In this document: in pieces, positions 53,628-63,399 of the stretch | Layout: every line of letters begins with the position of its first letter | Position numbering within the stretch: the first letter of the stretch is position 1 | Origin: Schizochytrium sp. CCTCC M209059 | Taxonomy: Eukaryota; Sar; Bigyra; Thraustochytrida; Thraustochytriidae | Direction of reading: 5' to 3' | Assembly (NCBI GenBank): GCA_000818945.1 | Contig: KN805441.1 | Location: 1 to 64,000, forward strand | DNA: 64,000 nucleotides | Program-made: the position numbers and the translations under genes | Notes under the pieces: generated by a model | Database searches by the model: none | The model's input: the letters and a program-made list of their open reading frames with translations, nothing else | Told to the model about the DNA's origin: nothing

Positions 53628-54649
53628 CCTCCTTCTTGTGGACGACGTCCTCGACCTTGTTGTGTGCTCGCGCGCACGCCTCGCTTGCTCAGCCTGCTTC
53701 GTCCTTTCCGTAGCACTACTCTTCTACTTCTTCTTCTTCTTCTTCGATACCACTTTACTTCTTTGGATCACGTCAACGAGCGCCTGCGTCAGTGTCGTCG
53801 TCAATAAAGACCGTTTTGCTCACTCGCCTTTCTCGTCGTCCTCGTGAAGCGACATTCCCCAAAAATTATAAAAAGGAAGGTCGCTGCTTGTTGCTGCTGC
53901 TGCTTGATCCCTTACAAAGTTGCTTGCATTTGTGCGTTGTACGGTATCGTGCCTTCTACCGTACATGGTACGCAATCAACAACATCGTACTAGTCTACTT
54001 GCATGCTCTCTCTCTCCCTTTGTCTCTTTTCGGCCATGGTGGGCGTGCGTCCGTCGACGGCCACAAGTCTGCGACTCCGACAAAACGCTTCAGAGAGTCT
54101 CTCGCGCGTCCTCAAGTTCTTCGCCGGCAGCGACCAGGCGAGCCCTGCGCCGAAGCCCTGCGCCGAAGCCCTTAATTCTGCCTGGGCCGAGGCAAGCTGG
54201 CCTTCTGCCTCGCTTGCCTGTCTGTCTGCACCAAGCCCAGCGACGACACCTCGGGCACGTGCACGTGCGACAGACACTCTGGCCGGCCAGCCTGCAGTCC
54301 ACATTTCCGACGCGTGCTCACTCGCTCGCTCGCTCGCTCGCTCGCTCCTTCGCGGGCGAAGCTGCTTTCGCGCCTGTGCACGCGCGCTCGCTCGCTCGCA
54401 CGCGCACGCACACGCGCACAAGCGCGCGCAAGCTCGCACTCAAGGGCGCGTGCAAGAAGGACCTTTTCGCTCTCGCGCGCGCAGAGCTGCAAAAACCATC
54501 CGCGGCCCCACCAACTGACCGGACGATCGTCCGCACGCGACGCGGGGCGGACGCACGCAGACGCCGACGACCGCGACGGAGAGGCCCGGGGACGAGGCGT
54601 ACTTTGCTGGTGGAGACGCTAGCGCTCGCGGCGTGGCGAAGAGGCAAGC
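53628..54649. other. Divergent upstream region, no further gene seen
   Basis: There is a TATAAAAAG-like element at about 53869 (+) in a locally AT-rich patch, then GC-rich CTCGCTCG tandems (54320-54400). No domain is found in any frame. A first exon plus intron for the gene at 54650 is possible but not provable by eye. Confidence 0.4.
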
Positions 54650-56302
54650 ATGGGCATCTTCACACGAGGCGGCACCGCGCCCCGACCTCCGCGTAAGCCG
54701 AGCAAGTACAAGGGGTACAACCACGAGGCCGAAGACCACGACGACGAGGAGGGTCTGCCAGAATGGTTCGATGAAAATGATGGAGCTCCTCCTGTGCCAC
54801 CACGCTGGTCTCGCGGCGAGCAAGAACCCCGAACGCGGAGAATGGTCAGTAAAAGCATGGGCAAAACCCATAGGCGAAACGAGCTCTTGACGCAGAACTC
54901 GTCCAGCTTTCGCGAGCGACAATTACCGGCTCGTGCTGCAACATCAGGACCAGGATATAGCTGGGAGACGGGCGGGGGCGGCGGAGACGGAGGCGGAGGT
55001 GGAGGGTCGTACTATGACGATGACGTCGACGCATCTGCTGGTGCCGATGACTTTGGCGACGATGATGGCGATGACGGCTACAGCGCACCACCACCTACTC
55101 GTACGCAGCGTGGCGGCGGCGGCGGTGGTGGTGGTGGCGGCGGAGGTGGAGGAGGTCACAGCTGGGAGACCTCCGGCGCATTGAGCAGTGGCGGTGGCGG
55201 TGGCTACAGCTGGGAGACCTCAGCACCCACTCGAGCTCCAACTTCAGCTTCCGGGGGGTACAGCTGGGAAACCTCGGCGCCCGCTCGACAAGATCCCACC
55301 CCGGCCTCGAACGAGGGCTCCTCCACCGGTTACAGCTGGCAACAAAGTGGACGTACAGGCGGGGGCATTGTTCGTGCTCCCGAAACAGCAAAACCCTCGG
55401 CGGCTCCCGCAGCCTGGGGACTCGCACGGCGCTCCAAAAATAGAGGCGGCGCGGGCGCGGGCGCGGGCGCAAACGCAAGCGCAAGCGCAGCCGCTGGAGG
55501 CAGCCGTACAGGAGGAGACGGCTGGCGTAATCATGGCAATGGTTGGCGTCACGGAGAAAAGCCCAAAGCCGACGCGCACTGGAGGCAAGAGGCCGCCTCC
55601 GAGGACGACGACAACAACCATGATGAGGACGTCCCCACTACCACAGGTGGCTACAGCTGGGAGACCTCTGGTGCTGATGTGGCCGATCGAGGTGGTTACA
55701 GCTGGGAAGAACCTGCCAAACGGAGGTCAAGTCGCGGCGCTGCACTCCTCAAACGCCTCAGTGGGCGTCTTAGCGGTTCGCGTGGCGCAATGGCGGCGAG
55801 TCCTGGCTCCGGCAGCGACATGGAGACCTACGTCCAAGGCGCGGGCTGCTACCTGATCTTCGAGACCAACAGTAATGGCGTTCTCTATGCGCAATGGTCC
55901 TCGGATGGATCTGCGCCTGCCAATGCCTGGGCTTACTTTCGCCCCCAGAAAAAGGTACCTGCTTACAAGTACACGCAGAACAAAGGTCGCATGGACATTC
56001 TCAAGATCAGCGGAGATAAAAAGAAGATCTATGACGGCGTCTCGCAATTCATCAAGGATGCGGTCACCTACCGCGCTACCTTTGTCCTGCTCGACCACAG
56101 CGAGATTAAGTTCGACATGTACGGCCTCACCTACGAATTGACCGTCTTTCCGTTCAATCTCGGCCAGGAGTATTCTACCAATCGTCTCGAAGCCGTCGCG
56201 GTTGTCCCGCACTCCAGTCTCGCCTATGAGGGCATCACGAAGACCAGTCGCGGATACTTCCTCTCTACGGGCAACAAGGCTGGTGTCTCGTCTGCTATGT
56301 GA
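54650..56302 (+). CDS. GYSWET-motif protein with conserved C-terminal domain (unknown)
   Basis: ATG 54650 gives 550 residues. Residues 1-90 are basic/acidic with PRPPRKPSKYKGY. Residues 100-355 are disordered, with poly-Gly, Asp-rich and Ala/Ser-rich tracts carrying seven copies of a short aromatic motif, G-Y/H-S-W-E-T: positions about 102, 169, 185, 203, 227 (GYSWQQ), 334 and 349 (GYSWEE). Residues of about 390-545 look folded and beta-rich: METYVQGAGCYLIFET, GVLYAQWSSDG, FVLLDHSEIKFDMYGL, YELTVFPFNLG. I do not recognise this domain. Repeated single aromatic motifs in a Gly-rich chain suggest multivalent binding or condensate formation, with the C-terminal domain as the specific part; this is inference only. 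No signal peptide or membrane segment is visible. Confidence 0.75.
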   Translation: MGIFTRGGTAPRPPRKPSKYKGYNHEAEDHDDEEGLPEWFDENDGAPPVPPRWSRGEQEPRTRRMVSKSMGKTHRRNELLTQNSSSFRERQLPARAATSGPGYSWETGGGGGDGGGGGGSYYDDDVDASAGADDFGDDDGDDGYSAPPPTRTQRGGGGGGGGGGGGGGGHSWETSGALSSGGGGGYSWETSAPTRAPTSASGGYSWETSAPARQDPTPASNEGSSTGYSWQQSGRTGGGIVRAPETAKPSAAPAAWGLARRSKNRGGAGAGAGANASASAAAGGSRTGGDGWRNHGNGWRHGEKPKADAHWRQEAASEDDDNNHDEDVPTTTGGYSWETSGADVADRGGYSWEEPAKRRSSRGAALLKRLSGRLSGSRGAMAASPGSGSDMETYVQGAGCYLIFETNSNGVLYAQWSSDGSAPANAWAYFRPQKKVPAYKYTQNKGRMDILKISGDKKKIYDGVSQFIKDAVTYRATFVLLDHSEIKFDMYGLTYELTVFPFNLGQEYSTNRLEAVAVVPHSSLAYEGITKTSRGYFLSTGNKAGVSSAM

Positions 56303-56786
56303 TCTGGTGCGCCTTTAATTCCGTTTCCCCATAAAAGGGCTCCATACCTCTACTCCATGCCTATTCCTTTTTCCGCTGACATAATCGGTGAATATATTAT
56401 CTTTCGTTGTTTTATTCGTTTGTTTGCTCTGTAAATGTCAGTGATAGCCTTCTATGTCAGCCGTGCGCAGTCCTTTGCTGTATGGCTCCACATAGAAGAA
56501 AGGACTTTGCTCGTGTTTCTTCTAATTCCTAAGAGAGATGCATCATTTTGCCGGCGCCACTTGCCAGAAGTTCTGACACATTTTTAATCTCTTCCAAGCA
56601 AGCGATGGAGAGAAAAAAGAATGAGGATAAAGCCCGTTTCAGTAGAGTCGCTTCACAGAGAGTCGACAAGAGTACCGTAACAAAAAAATGCCGACACATC
56701 CTATCGACCACTATTTTTGGCCACGAAGAAGAGCGTGAGCTTAAACAAGGCTTGGGCTTCGTTGCGCGTTTTTCACCCCTGCTTCT
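56303..56786. other. 3' intergenic region
   Basis: This is AT-richer than its neighbours; nothing coding was recognised. It separates the GYSWET gene and the SmB gene, which converge. Confidence 0.4.
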
Positions 56787-57542
56787 TCAAAAAAAAGAAG
56801 ATGTTCGACTGGAGCTATAAAGACAAGCAGCCAGCCTTCGTGCAAGAGAGGGAGAGAGTGAGAGAGAGAGAGAGAGAGAGAGCAGCCCCATTTTTACTCC
56901 CATTGCTTCCACATTGATGCCATATGCCTTGCTATCTCGTTTTTGCGCGCGCTGTTGTTTTTCTGGCTCACAAACGTGCAAAGATTCGCGCCGCACATGC
57001 ATTTTAGATGGGGGGGGGGGGGTGCGCGGTGGAGGCATCATGTTGCCTCCCGGGGGCATCATGCCCGGCGGCATCATGCCTGGAGGCGGCATCATGCCTG
57101 GAGGCGGCATCATGCCGCCCGGCGCCATAGCTCCAGGCGGTGGCATGCCCTGGCCGCGGCCCCCAAATTGCATTGGTTGTGCGTGCGCTGCAGTCACAGC
57201 CTGCGGTGGGAGAACTCCACGGCCCGCAGCCACAGCACGACCTGCTCCTGGTGCAAGCGACGTCTTGAGGTCCTGTTGCGGAGGTGCCTCCACCTGCACG
57301 CTGACGACGTTCTCGCCACGCAAAAGGACAAGGCCGAGCGCGCGTTTTTCCTCACGCTCCTCGAGCATTTTGCTGCCGCGCTTCTTTTTAATCTTGCGAT
57401 GCTCTTCGCACTCTGCCAGGACCAAGTTCATATGCTTGTCAAAGGCCAAAAAGGTCCCCACCAGCTGCCTCCCGTCCGTCAGCGTCGCGCGCATCCTCCA
57501 GTTAATAAACTGCAGCATCTTGCTGCTCTTGATCATGCTCAT
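56787..57542 (-). CDS. SNRPB: Spliceosomal Sm protein B/B' (SNRPB-like)
   Basis: I use ATG 57542 ([15 protein letters not shown]); the frame is open for 50 more codons upstream, but those are Arg-rich leader. The Sm fold is unmistakable: Sm1 has [20 protein letters not shown] and [15 protein letters not shown], Sm2 has [18 protein letters not shown] Gly/Pro/Met-rich tail ([15 protein letters not shown]) follows, as in SmB, which binds the snRNA Sm site as part of the heptamer. The last about 70 codons after RTPPPPSK look artificial: they follow a 13-base G run (57010-57022, C on the coding strand) and end in translated GA repeats. One extra C would give an immediate TAA at 57004-57006. I think the true end is there. 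Confidence 0.88.
   Translation of the reverse strand: MSMIKSSKMLQFINWRMRATLTDGRQLVGTFLAFDKHMNLVLAECEEHRKIKKKRGSKMLEEREEKRALGLVLLRGENVVSVQVEAPPQQDLKTSLAPGAGRAVAAGRGVLPPQAVTAAHAQPMQFGGRGQGMPPPGAMAPGGMMPPPGMMPPPGMMPPGMMPPGGNMMPPPRTPPPPSKMHVRRESLHVCEPEKQQRAQKRDSKAYGINVEAMGVKMGLLSLSLSLSLSPSLARRLAACLYSSSRTSSFF
56847..56882. repeat. (GA)n tract
   Basis: A gagaga run at 56847-56882 produces the poly-Leu/Ser at the end of the literal SmB frame. It supports the view that this part is untranslated. Confidence 0.85.
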
Positions 57543-57940
57543 GGTGGCTACGGTCGCTCTCTGCCGCTGTACCGCCCGTGCTCCTCTCGCGTCCGCTGAG
57601 TCGCCACGACCGCTGCAAGTGCTCTGCCTTGCGCTGCGCGCCCTTCGCCCGCGCACCAGCCGCCGCAGCCGCGATTCGACCTTTGCTCGCAACGAAGCTG
57701 CTCACCATCAACATCTTACCAGCGAATGGACCCATTAAAAATTAAATTAAAAAGGAGAAGTCAAAGCCAATCGGTGTTTGCTTGCTTCTTGGTGTTGGAT
57801 CTTCAAACACTCAATCTTCACTCTCCTTGTTGAAACCCCTGTGACGTGTTCTTTGGAACCCCGGATTTCATACCAAAAACATCTTCTTTTGCCCGTCGTC
57901 ACCTTGCTCCAGTCCAAAATACAATACAAAATGATTCTTC

Positions 57941-60886
57941 TCAGGCCCACAAATATGCTGCACGTGCATCGAGTCGAAAAGGATCGGGCCCAGCAAGGTT
58001 GATGGGAACCGTGTCGCTCGCGCCCTCCTCGTCCGTATCGTCGTCATTGCCAACTTGTGCAGAGACGTGCAAAAGTCGAGCATATGTGGAGCGCAAGGTC
58101 AAAAGCCGGCGTGTGCGCATCCGCTGCAGAACGTGAGCCGGAAAACGAACCCACAAAGAAAGCGTGTCACCCACAAAAACGTCCAGCGTGCGAAGACTGA
58201 CGCGATAGTGCGCATAACTCATATCCTTCGCGTCTTGACCAGCAGGGAGTCTCGCCGAGTCTTCATCACCAGAGAGCGCCGTGCTTGCAGTACCGTTTTT
58301 GGTAATGCGCCACTGCACCCCAACAGTGCCTCCGTTTGGCGCGCGACGGTCCCGCAGAGGCTCGCCAGAACCCACTTTTTCGATGCGCATATCCCATGCC
58401 AGCTGTAATTCGCCGCCGCGCACGCCTGCATGAACGTAGAAATCGTGGACCCGCAAAAAAGCATTGGCCGTGTTATGACCATCAATGAGTACCGAAGACT
58501 CGAAGTCCCAGCTCCGATCCTGAAGCAAGCGGATGCATCGACCCGCCTCTTCCGTCGATTCCGTCTTTTCTTCGACTTTGGCAGATTCGCCTTTTGTTTC
58601 CGCGAGACGAGCATCCGCACCTTCGACCGTAGCTTGGACAGAGAGACTCTGGACATAACAACCTTTCCAAGAACTGGTTCCCTCGGCCGGCTCGGGCCGA
58701 ACCTCGAGAATGAGCTTGTCGCCGCTTTGCCATTCAACTGTATCAACCTCGTAGCGCATCCAGGACCGTTGACGTTCCCCGCGCTTTTTCGCAGCGACAA
58801 GCCGCCCGCATGCATGACCGTCACCGGCACAGCAGACCTCAATGGAAGGATCTCCGACAGCCTGAACGCGGCGCTCGCGTATCACGCGCCACTCAAGAGG
58901 AGGGTCGGTCTCCCACACAACGCGAAGAGACCGAACTGTGCCAAGTCCCGGAGGCAGGGAAAAGGTGCACAAGTCGACCGATGCTGCCGTTGGCGACGCG
59001 AGCAGCTGTGCTAGTTGCGTTCGTTCTGACATGGCATAAAGCTCAATCGTCCCACTTGAACGCTTCACCTTATCATCCAAACCCCCCATTTCATGCCGCG
59101 CGTCGGTTCGATCACGACGTAGCGCCTCAAGCAACCGTCTTTTGATACCCACTGAGAAGAGCAAATGCTCTGGCGGACCCAGTGAAACAAGACTTGGCGT
59201 TTTCTTGACGGCCTTGCACAGCACTTCAGCTCCTCCCTGCGTGGTCTCGAGGTCGGCCCTGAAGAACTTGTTGCGTGCCAAATTGAGTTCGTTTATTGGC
59301 GCCTCCGTCTCCGTTAGCGCGCGCGCCAAGCGGCCTGCGCACGCATCCGTGAGCTCGTTTGCGGCGAGATTAACACGTTTGAGCGTAAAGCTTGACGCAA
59401 TTGCTTTGGCGAGCCATGAGGCACCCAGCGCGCCGATGCCGTTCATGCGCAGCACAAGCTCTTCGAGCAAATAAAAGCTTTCGCGCGAGGCTTCTCGGAG
59501 CTTTGATTGATATCGGGAAGCATGAACGTCGGCCCCGCGCATCAGCGCGTCTGCGCGAATCATCGCCTTGGACAATATCACGGCACCCTGCGAACCGATA
59601 AAGGCCATGCTAAGATCCAAAACGCGCAAATACGCCTTGGAGACTCCCTCCGAGGCAAGAGCTACAAGAGCTGCTTTGGGCAAAGAGCGCTGCACAAGAC
59701 CCAACGCGGTGATGTTACAGTGCGCAGACATGATGCGCGAAACAAAGGTTGCCGTGCTTCCTCGCTTTGTCATGGACGCGCGATCGTTCCTTGGATCTCG
59801 CAAGGAAATCACCAGCCGCGAAAGCACATTTCGTGCCTCGCCAAAGAGCTCGCCAAGAACTTTGCCGGCCGCGGGATCTTCGGCAAAGAGGTTCTCGCTC
59901 AGATCGAGCGACTTGAGTGTCTCGTTGCGAAGCAATGCTCTTCCCACGGTCTGTGCACCGGCGAGCCGGAGACGATTGTCGCGAAGGGAAAGCTCCTCGA
60001 GTCCGGAGCCCCGCTGCGCCAAAATCTGGGCCACGAGCCCCGCGCAGCTGTCCGCGAGAGCATTGCTACTCAGATCAAGCACACGAAGATGGGGAAGATG
60101 CACGAGGGCCTTGCCAAGCTGCGCGAGCATGGGATCGTTCACGCCTTGGCCATTGAGGTGCAAACTCGCCAGATTGACAAGAGATTCCGTGTCGCTGAGA
60201 TCGAGCTTGCGTCCAGCAGCGTCCGTGTATGTCCCCAGCGTGAAATCAGCTTCCCCATCAGATGTGTCTTCATCGTCCCAGCTCTCCGTGCTTTCCTCAG
60301 AGTCGTCACCGAGATCATTTGCCTCTTTTTCTCGCAAATGACGCGGTTTCGAGGATCCAATATTTTTTTTCGACCGTCGGGTAGTCTTTTGTTCGACATT
60401 TCCGTCCCGATTCTCAAGAGTGCTACGCATTACTTGTAATTCGCGTTCCTTTTCTTGCAGCTGCATTTCCATCAGCTGGCGTTCTTTCTCTACAATTGCT
60501 TGCACCTCTGCGAGGAGTTCAGGACTCTCAAGTGTGGTTTTCAAGTGTGAACCCTTTGCCTGATTTTCGCTTTGATCTTCGGTAACTCTGCGAGGACTTG
60601 GTTGCTCGTGAAGCTTCGAAGCAAGACTACTTGGCGAGCCTCGACGAGCCACACGAGGCGACGAACTAGCTCGCTGTTTCGCACCAGGTCTTGCGGAGAC
60701 ACCTTGGTTTTTTTGCTCGTGTCTTTTAGCGCTCTCTCGAAGACGCGCCGCGGCTGCTGACAACGGACTAAGGTCGCCATCGTTGTGCACGCTCTCCGTC
60801 GCGCGATCTCCATGGCCTTTAGTCCTTGCTTTCGCGCTCCGTGGTCGCGAGCCCGCAACACGGCGTCTCGTGGGAGGTCGCATCAT
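57941..60886 (-). CDS. LRR (RNI-type) protein with coiled coil
   Basis: Two adjacent ATGs at 60886 open a single exon of 981 residues. Residues 1-115 are basic and Ser-rich, probably disordered. A coiled coil (about 118-160: LAEVQAIVEKERQLMEMQLQ) follows, then an acidic run (DSEESTESWDDED). From about 225 to 580 there are ribonuclease-inhibitor-type leucine-rich repeats (LRVLDLSSNALADSCAGLVA, LEELSLRDNRLRLAGAQTVG, LKSLDLSENLFAED, LKRVNLAANELTDACAGRLA). The C-terminal third, about 640-980, appears to be two related beta-rich regions with Trp and basic residues: LRVVWETDPPLEWRVIRE and LQLAWDMRIEKVGSGEPLRD, then LTLRSTYARLLHVSAQVG. I do not recognise those regions. No NACHT or kinase motif is present, so it is not an NLR. 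A scaffold role is plausible, nothing more. Confidence 0.8.
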   Translation of the reverse strand: MMRPPTRRRVAGSRPRSAKARTKGHGDRATESVHNDGDLSPLSAAAARLRESAKRHEQKNQGVSARPGAKQRASSSPRVARRGSPSSLASKLHEQPSPRRVTEDQSENQAKGSHLKTTLESPELLAEVQAIVEKERQLMEMQLQEKERELQVMRSTLENRDGNVEQKTTRRSKKNIGSSKPRHLREKEANDLGDDSEESTESWDDEDTSDGEADFTLGTYTDAAGRKLDLSDTESLVNLASLHLNGQGVNDPMLAQLGKALVHLPHLRVLDLSSNALADSCAGLVAQILAQRGSGLEELSLRDNRLRLAGAQTVGRALLRNETLKSLDLSENLFAEDPAAGKVLGELFGEARNVLSRLVISLRDPRNDRASMTKRGSTATFVSRIMSAHCNITALGLVQRSLPKAALVALASEGVSKAYLRVLDLSMAFIGSQGAVILSKAMIRADALMRGADVHASRYQSKLREASRESFYLLEELVLRMNGIGALGASWLAKAIASSFTLKRVNLAANELTDACAGRLARALTETEAPINELNLARNKFFRADLETTQGGAEVLCKAVKKTPSLVSLGPPEHLLFSVGIKRRLLEALRRDRTDARHEMGGLDDKVKRSSGTIELYAMSERTQLAQLLASPTAASVDLCTFSLPPGLGTVRSLRVVWETDPPLEWRVIRERRVQAVGDPSIEVCCAGDGHACGRLVAAKKRGERQRSWMRYEVDTVEWQSGDKLILEVRPEPAEGTSSWKGCYVQSLSVQATVEGADARLAETKGESAKVEEKTESTEEAGRCIRLLQDRSWDFESSVLIDGHNTANAFLRVHDFYVHAGVRGGELQLAWDMRIEKVGSGEPLRDRRAPNGGTVGVQWRITKNGTASTALSGDEDSARLPAGQDAKDMSYAHYRVSLRTLDVFVGDTLSLWVRFPAHVLQRMRTRRLLTLRSTYARLLHVSAQVGNDDDTDEEGASDTVPINLAGPDPFRLDARAAYLWA

Positions 60887-61260
60887 CTTCTCTCCTTTGC
60901 TGCTAGCTCGCTCTCTCTGGCCTTTCTTTTACGTTACGCACCGTGACTGCAGATTGAATAAAAGCTTGTCCGTGTCGCCCAGCCCTCGTGCGCACAGCAG
61001 ACTTGGTGCTCGTGCGCGCTAGCTGCACGCAAGAAGCTGCAAAACGTAGTGCGCGGGATTGTTGCCAAGATGGACAATTTGAAGACGACTCGTAACAAGA
61101 AAGTGGCTCAACGGCCCGCAAGCCCAATAGACTCGGACAGACAGAAGGTGTCCCGCCATCGAAGGTGAAGAGGAAAGAGAAGAGAGGAGCCTAGCCCTGG
61201 TTTACCTCGACCGTTCTGTCCGTCAGGCTGTTATACAGGTCGTTTAAGAGAATGCTAGGG

Positions 61261-61296
<36 letters not shown>

Positions 61297-61463
61297 AGAG
61301 AGAGGGGAAAGAGAGTCAAGCGAAAGAATTGTATCCAGATGATCGCTACTAATCATTTGCGGTGATTTCTGACTTTTTATCAGAAAAACGTACACGCCTA
61401 CGGGACGATACGGAAGTGAAATTCATGGGAATAAAGCATGGGTAGGCTGGCTAACTACTACTA
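60887..61463. other. Intergenic region with a (GA)n tract
   Basis: This is the promoter of the LRR gene and the 3' flank of the P-loop gene. A GA dinucleotide run lies at 61265-61291. No other feature was seen. Confidence 0.5.
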
Positions 61464-62402
61464 CTACATGGACCGAGAAGAAGCCGCAGCGGCAGCGGCG
61501 GCAATCTGCTGGAGCTCGGCATCGAGCACCTCCTTGAGATGCTCGTACACGCGCGCGAGCTTGGCGTCAAAGTTCTGAGCATTATCAATGACACGCTGGT
61601 GTGGATGGCCGCGGTAGCTATCCAGCACGGCCAAATCAAGACGACGCGCCTCTTCGAGTTCCTCCTCGGTTGCGTCCGGATGTTTGTCCAAATAAAAGGC
61701 TTCCGCACCGTCAGCAGCTGTGACAAGGTGCAAGATGAGATCGTACCTGTCAAGCACAGACAACAGGCCGTTGCGCACCCACGAGTTAACATTGAGTACG
61801 CGACCCCAGAGCTCCGGGGGCAGAAAGGCGGCCACGTCTGGCAACGCGCGGTCATAGAGAATGATCGAAGGTAGCCTCGAGGAACGTGCAATGTCCGTGA
61901 AGCTGTGCTCCATCTGCAACTGGAGTTCTAAAAGACGCGATTCAAAGGTGACGAGAGCATCTACGTCGCCGTCCTGACCGGGATACACACAGCCGCCGTT
62001 CATGAGCAGCGTCGGAACCTCGGGTACCGTGTACACATTCCACCCGTCTTTGTGCAGCTCGGCCGCAAGGAACTCAATCGAGGACGCCTTTCCTGCGCAC
62101 TGGCCTCCCGTGATGACCACCTGAAAGACGGGCGTTTCATCGGGTGCGAAGGGAGCGCTATCGCCGGCGAGTTTGTTCTGTAGAACCACCTGGCTCTTCT
62201 CCCTTGCGCTGGCGTCCAGGTGGTGCCAGGCAGACCACTTGGAGATCTTCCTGCGACGACTCTCCCGCACAATCACATACACGCTCCGTGCCAGCGCCAC
62301 GGCCGACAGACCTGCGGCACACGCCGCGACGCCCACCGCAAAGGCGTGCCTCTCCTCGCGGCCATACTCGGGCACTCTCGCCGCCCACTCCATGAACGCC
62401 AT
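61464..62402 (-). CDS. TTD14/AAA_28-type P-loop protein, membrane-anchored
   Basis: ATG 62402 is used (a GTG one codon upstream is ignored), giving 312 residues. Residues of about 19-46 form a hydrophobic segment (FAVGVAACAAGLSAVALARS), so the protein may be membrane-anchored. From residue 90, FQVVITGGQCAGKASSIEFL is a P-loop of the NadR/AAA_28 type. The usual GGxxGGKTT is altered: Thr after the Lys is replaced by Ala, followed by Ser-Ser, which may weaken nucleotide binding. ILYDRALPDVAAFLP is the second-strand Asp motif, and DLILHLVTAADGAEAFY and EEARRLDLAVLDSYRGHPHQ are typical of the TTD14 (TRPL translocation defect 14) group, which binds GTP and phosphoinositides in flies. The poly-Ala end is low complexity. 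A TATATAGT element lies about 240 bp upstream. Confidence 0.75.
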   Translation of the reverse strand: MAFMEWAARVPEYGREERHAFAVGVAACAAGLSAVALARSVYVIVRESRRRKISKWSAWHHLDASAREKSQVVLQNKLAGDSAPFAPDETPVFQVVITGGQCAGKASSIEFLAAELHKDGWNVYTVPEVPTLLMNGGCVYPGQDGDVDALVTFESRLLELQLQMEHSFTDIARSSRLPSIILYDRALPDVAAFLPPELWGRVLNVNSWVRNGLLSVLDRYDLILHLVTAADGAEAFYLDKHPDATEEELEEARRLDLAVLDSYRGHPHQRVIDNAQNFDAKLARVYEHLKEVLDAELQQIAAAAAAASSRSM

Positions 62403-63399
62403 CACCTCCTCCGGCCGCTGGGCCCCGCCCGCGCGGAGCCGAGAGGGGACGGGGACGGGGCCTCTGCGCGGCCCTCTCCGCCGCGCCCTCGCTGCTGCCG
62501 GCCCTCCTCCTCTCGCGCCGCGCCGCCAGAAGCTGCTCCCTGCCAGCGCGCTGCCCGGGCTCGCTCGCGAGTTAGTTGGATGCTGCTCTGCATGCGCCGC
62601 CCCTCGAGACCACCGAGGAGGCCGGCCCCGCTGCTACTACGCACTATATACCACCTACCTACCTGGGAGGCAGGCAAGCTCGCTGCGCGCGGGCTCGCGC
62701 GGAGTGCGACGTGCAGACGCCGAACCCGCCCCAGCGCCCCGGCCAGCGAGCGAGCCACGTGCCGCATGGAAGGTCGGGTTCGGGCGCGAAACGAGGGAGA
62801 AAGGAGTTCTGTTCGCATAAATCGTCCCGGTTCTTGCACGAGATCATCGCGGCGTCGTACAAAAAGCACAGTTCATTCACGGTCAATACAGCAGAGCACG
62901 AGACAGCCAGCGCCGTGGCAGCATGCAAGCGCATCCTAGCTGCACTGCTACGGTGAAGAGGCCTGGCCTGATCTGCTTCATCGTACTACACACGAGCATG
63001 CGGCTCTCGTGCCTCCGCGTGGATGTAGTGTAGTAGTACTAGTATGCACTGGTCTTCATGCAACATTCGGGCTCTCGTCTCTGCGCCGCGCAGCGCCGCG
63101 CCAAAAGCAAAGGCGTGGCATCGTTTTTTTTTTCAGAACATCGGTGCAGTCCCTGGTCGCCGAGGCGCACACCAAGTCGCCTCGACGTTGCAGTGCGAGT
63201 TGCAGATGCGGCCAAAATAAACTGAACTGTGCGCGGGCCAGGGCCGATCTTTCGCCCGGCTTATGGCCGAGAGAGCCCCGCCTCGAAAAGATCCGCTTCC
63301 GCTCACTTTGGTTTGCATAGCCCAGCCGAAGCCAAACCAAGCAGATCTGCAAAGGGAGCGACGGCGAGAGCGAGCGAGAGCAAGGAGGAGCAAGGGAGA
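62403..63399. other. Divergent upstream region
   Basis: About 1 kb of GC-rich sequence separates two divergent genes. It contains a T-run at 63124-63134. No gene was recognised. Confidence 0.4.
62643..62650 (-). promoter_or_regulatory. Candidate TATA box of the TTD14-like gene
   Basis: TATATAGT reads on the minus strand 241 bp before the ATG at 62402, in GC-rich surroundings. Confidence 0.3.

Noticed and set aside
57543..57692. Extended N-terminus (50 residues) of SmB
   Set aside because: It is Arg-rich leader; the Sm family starts at the [13 protein letters not shown] sequence at 57542.
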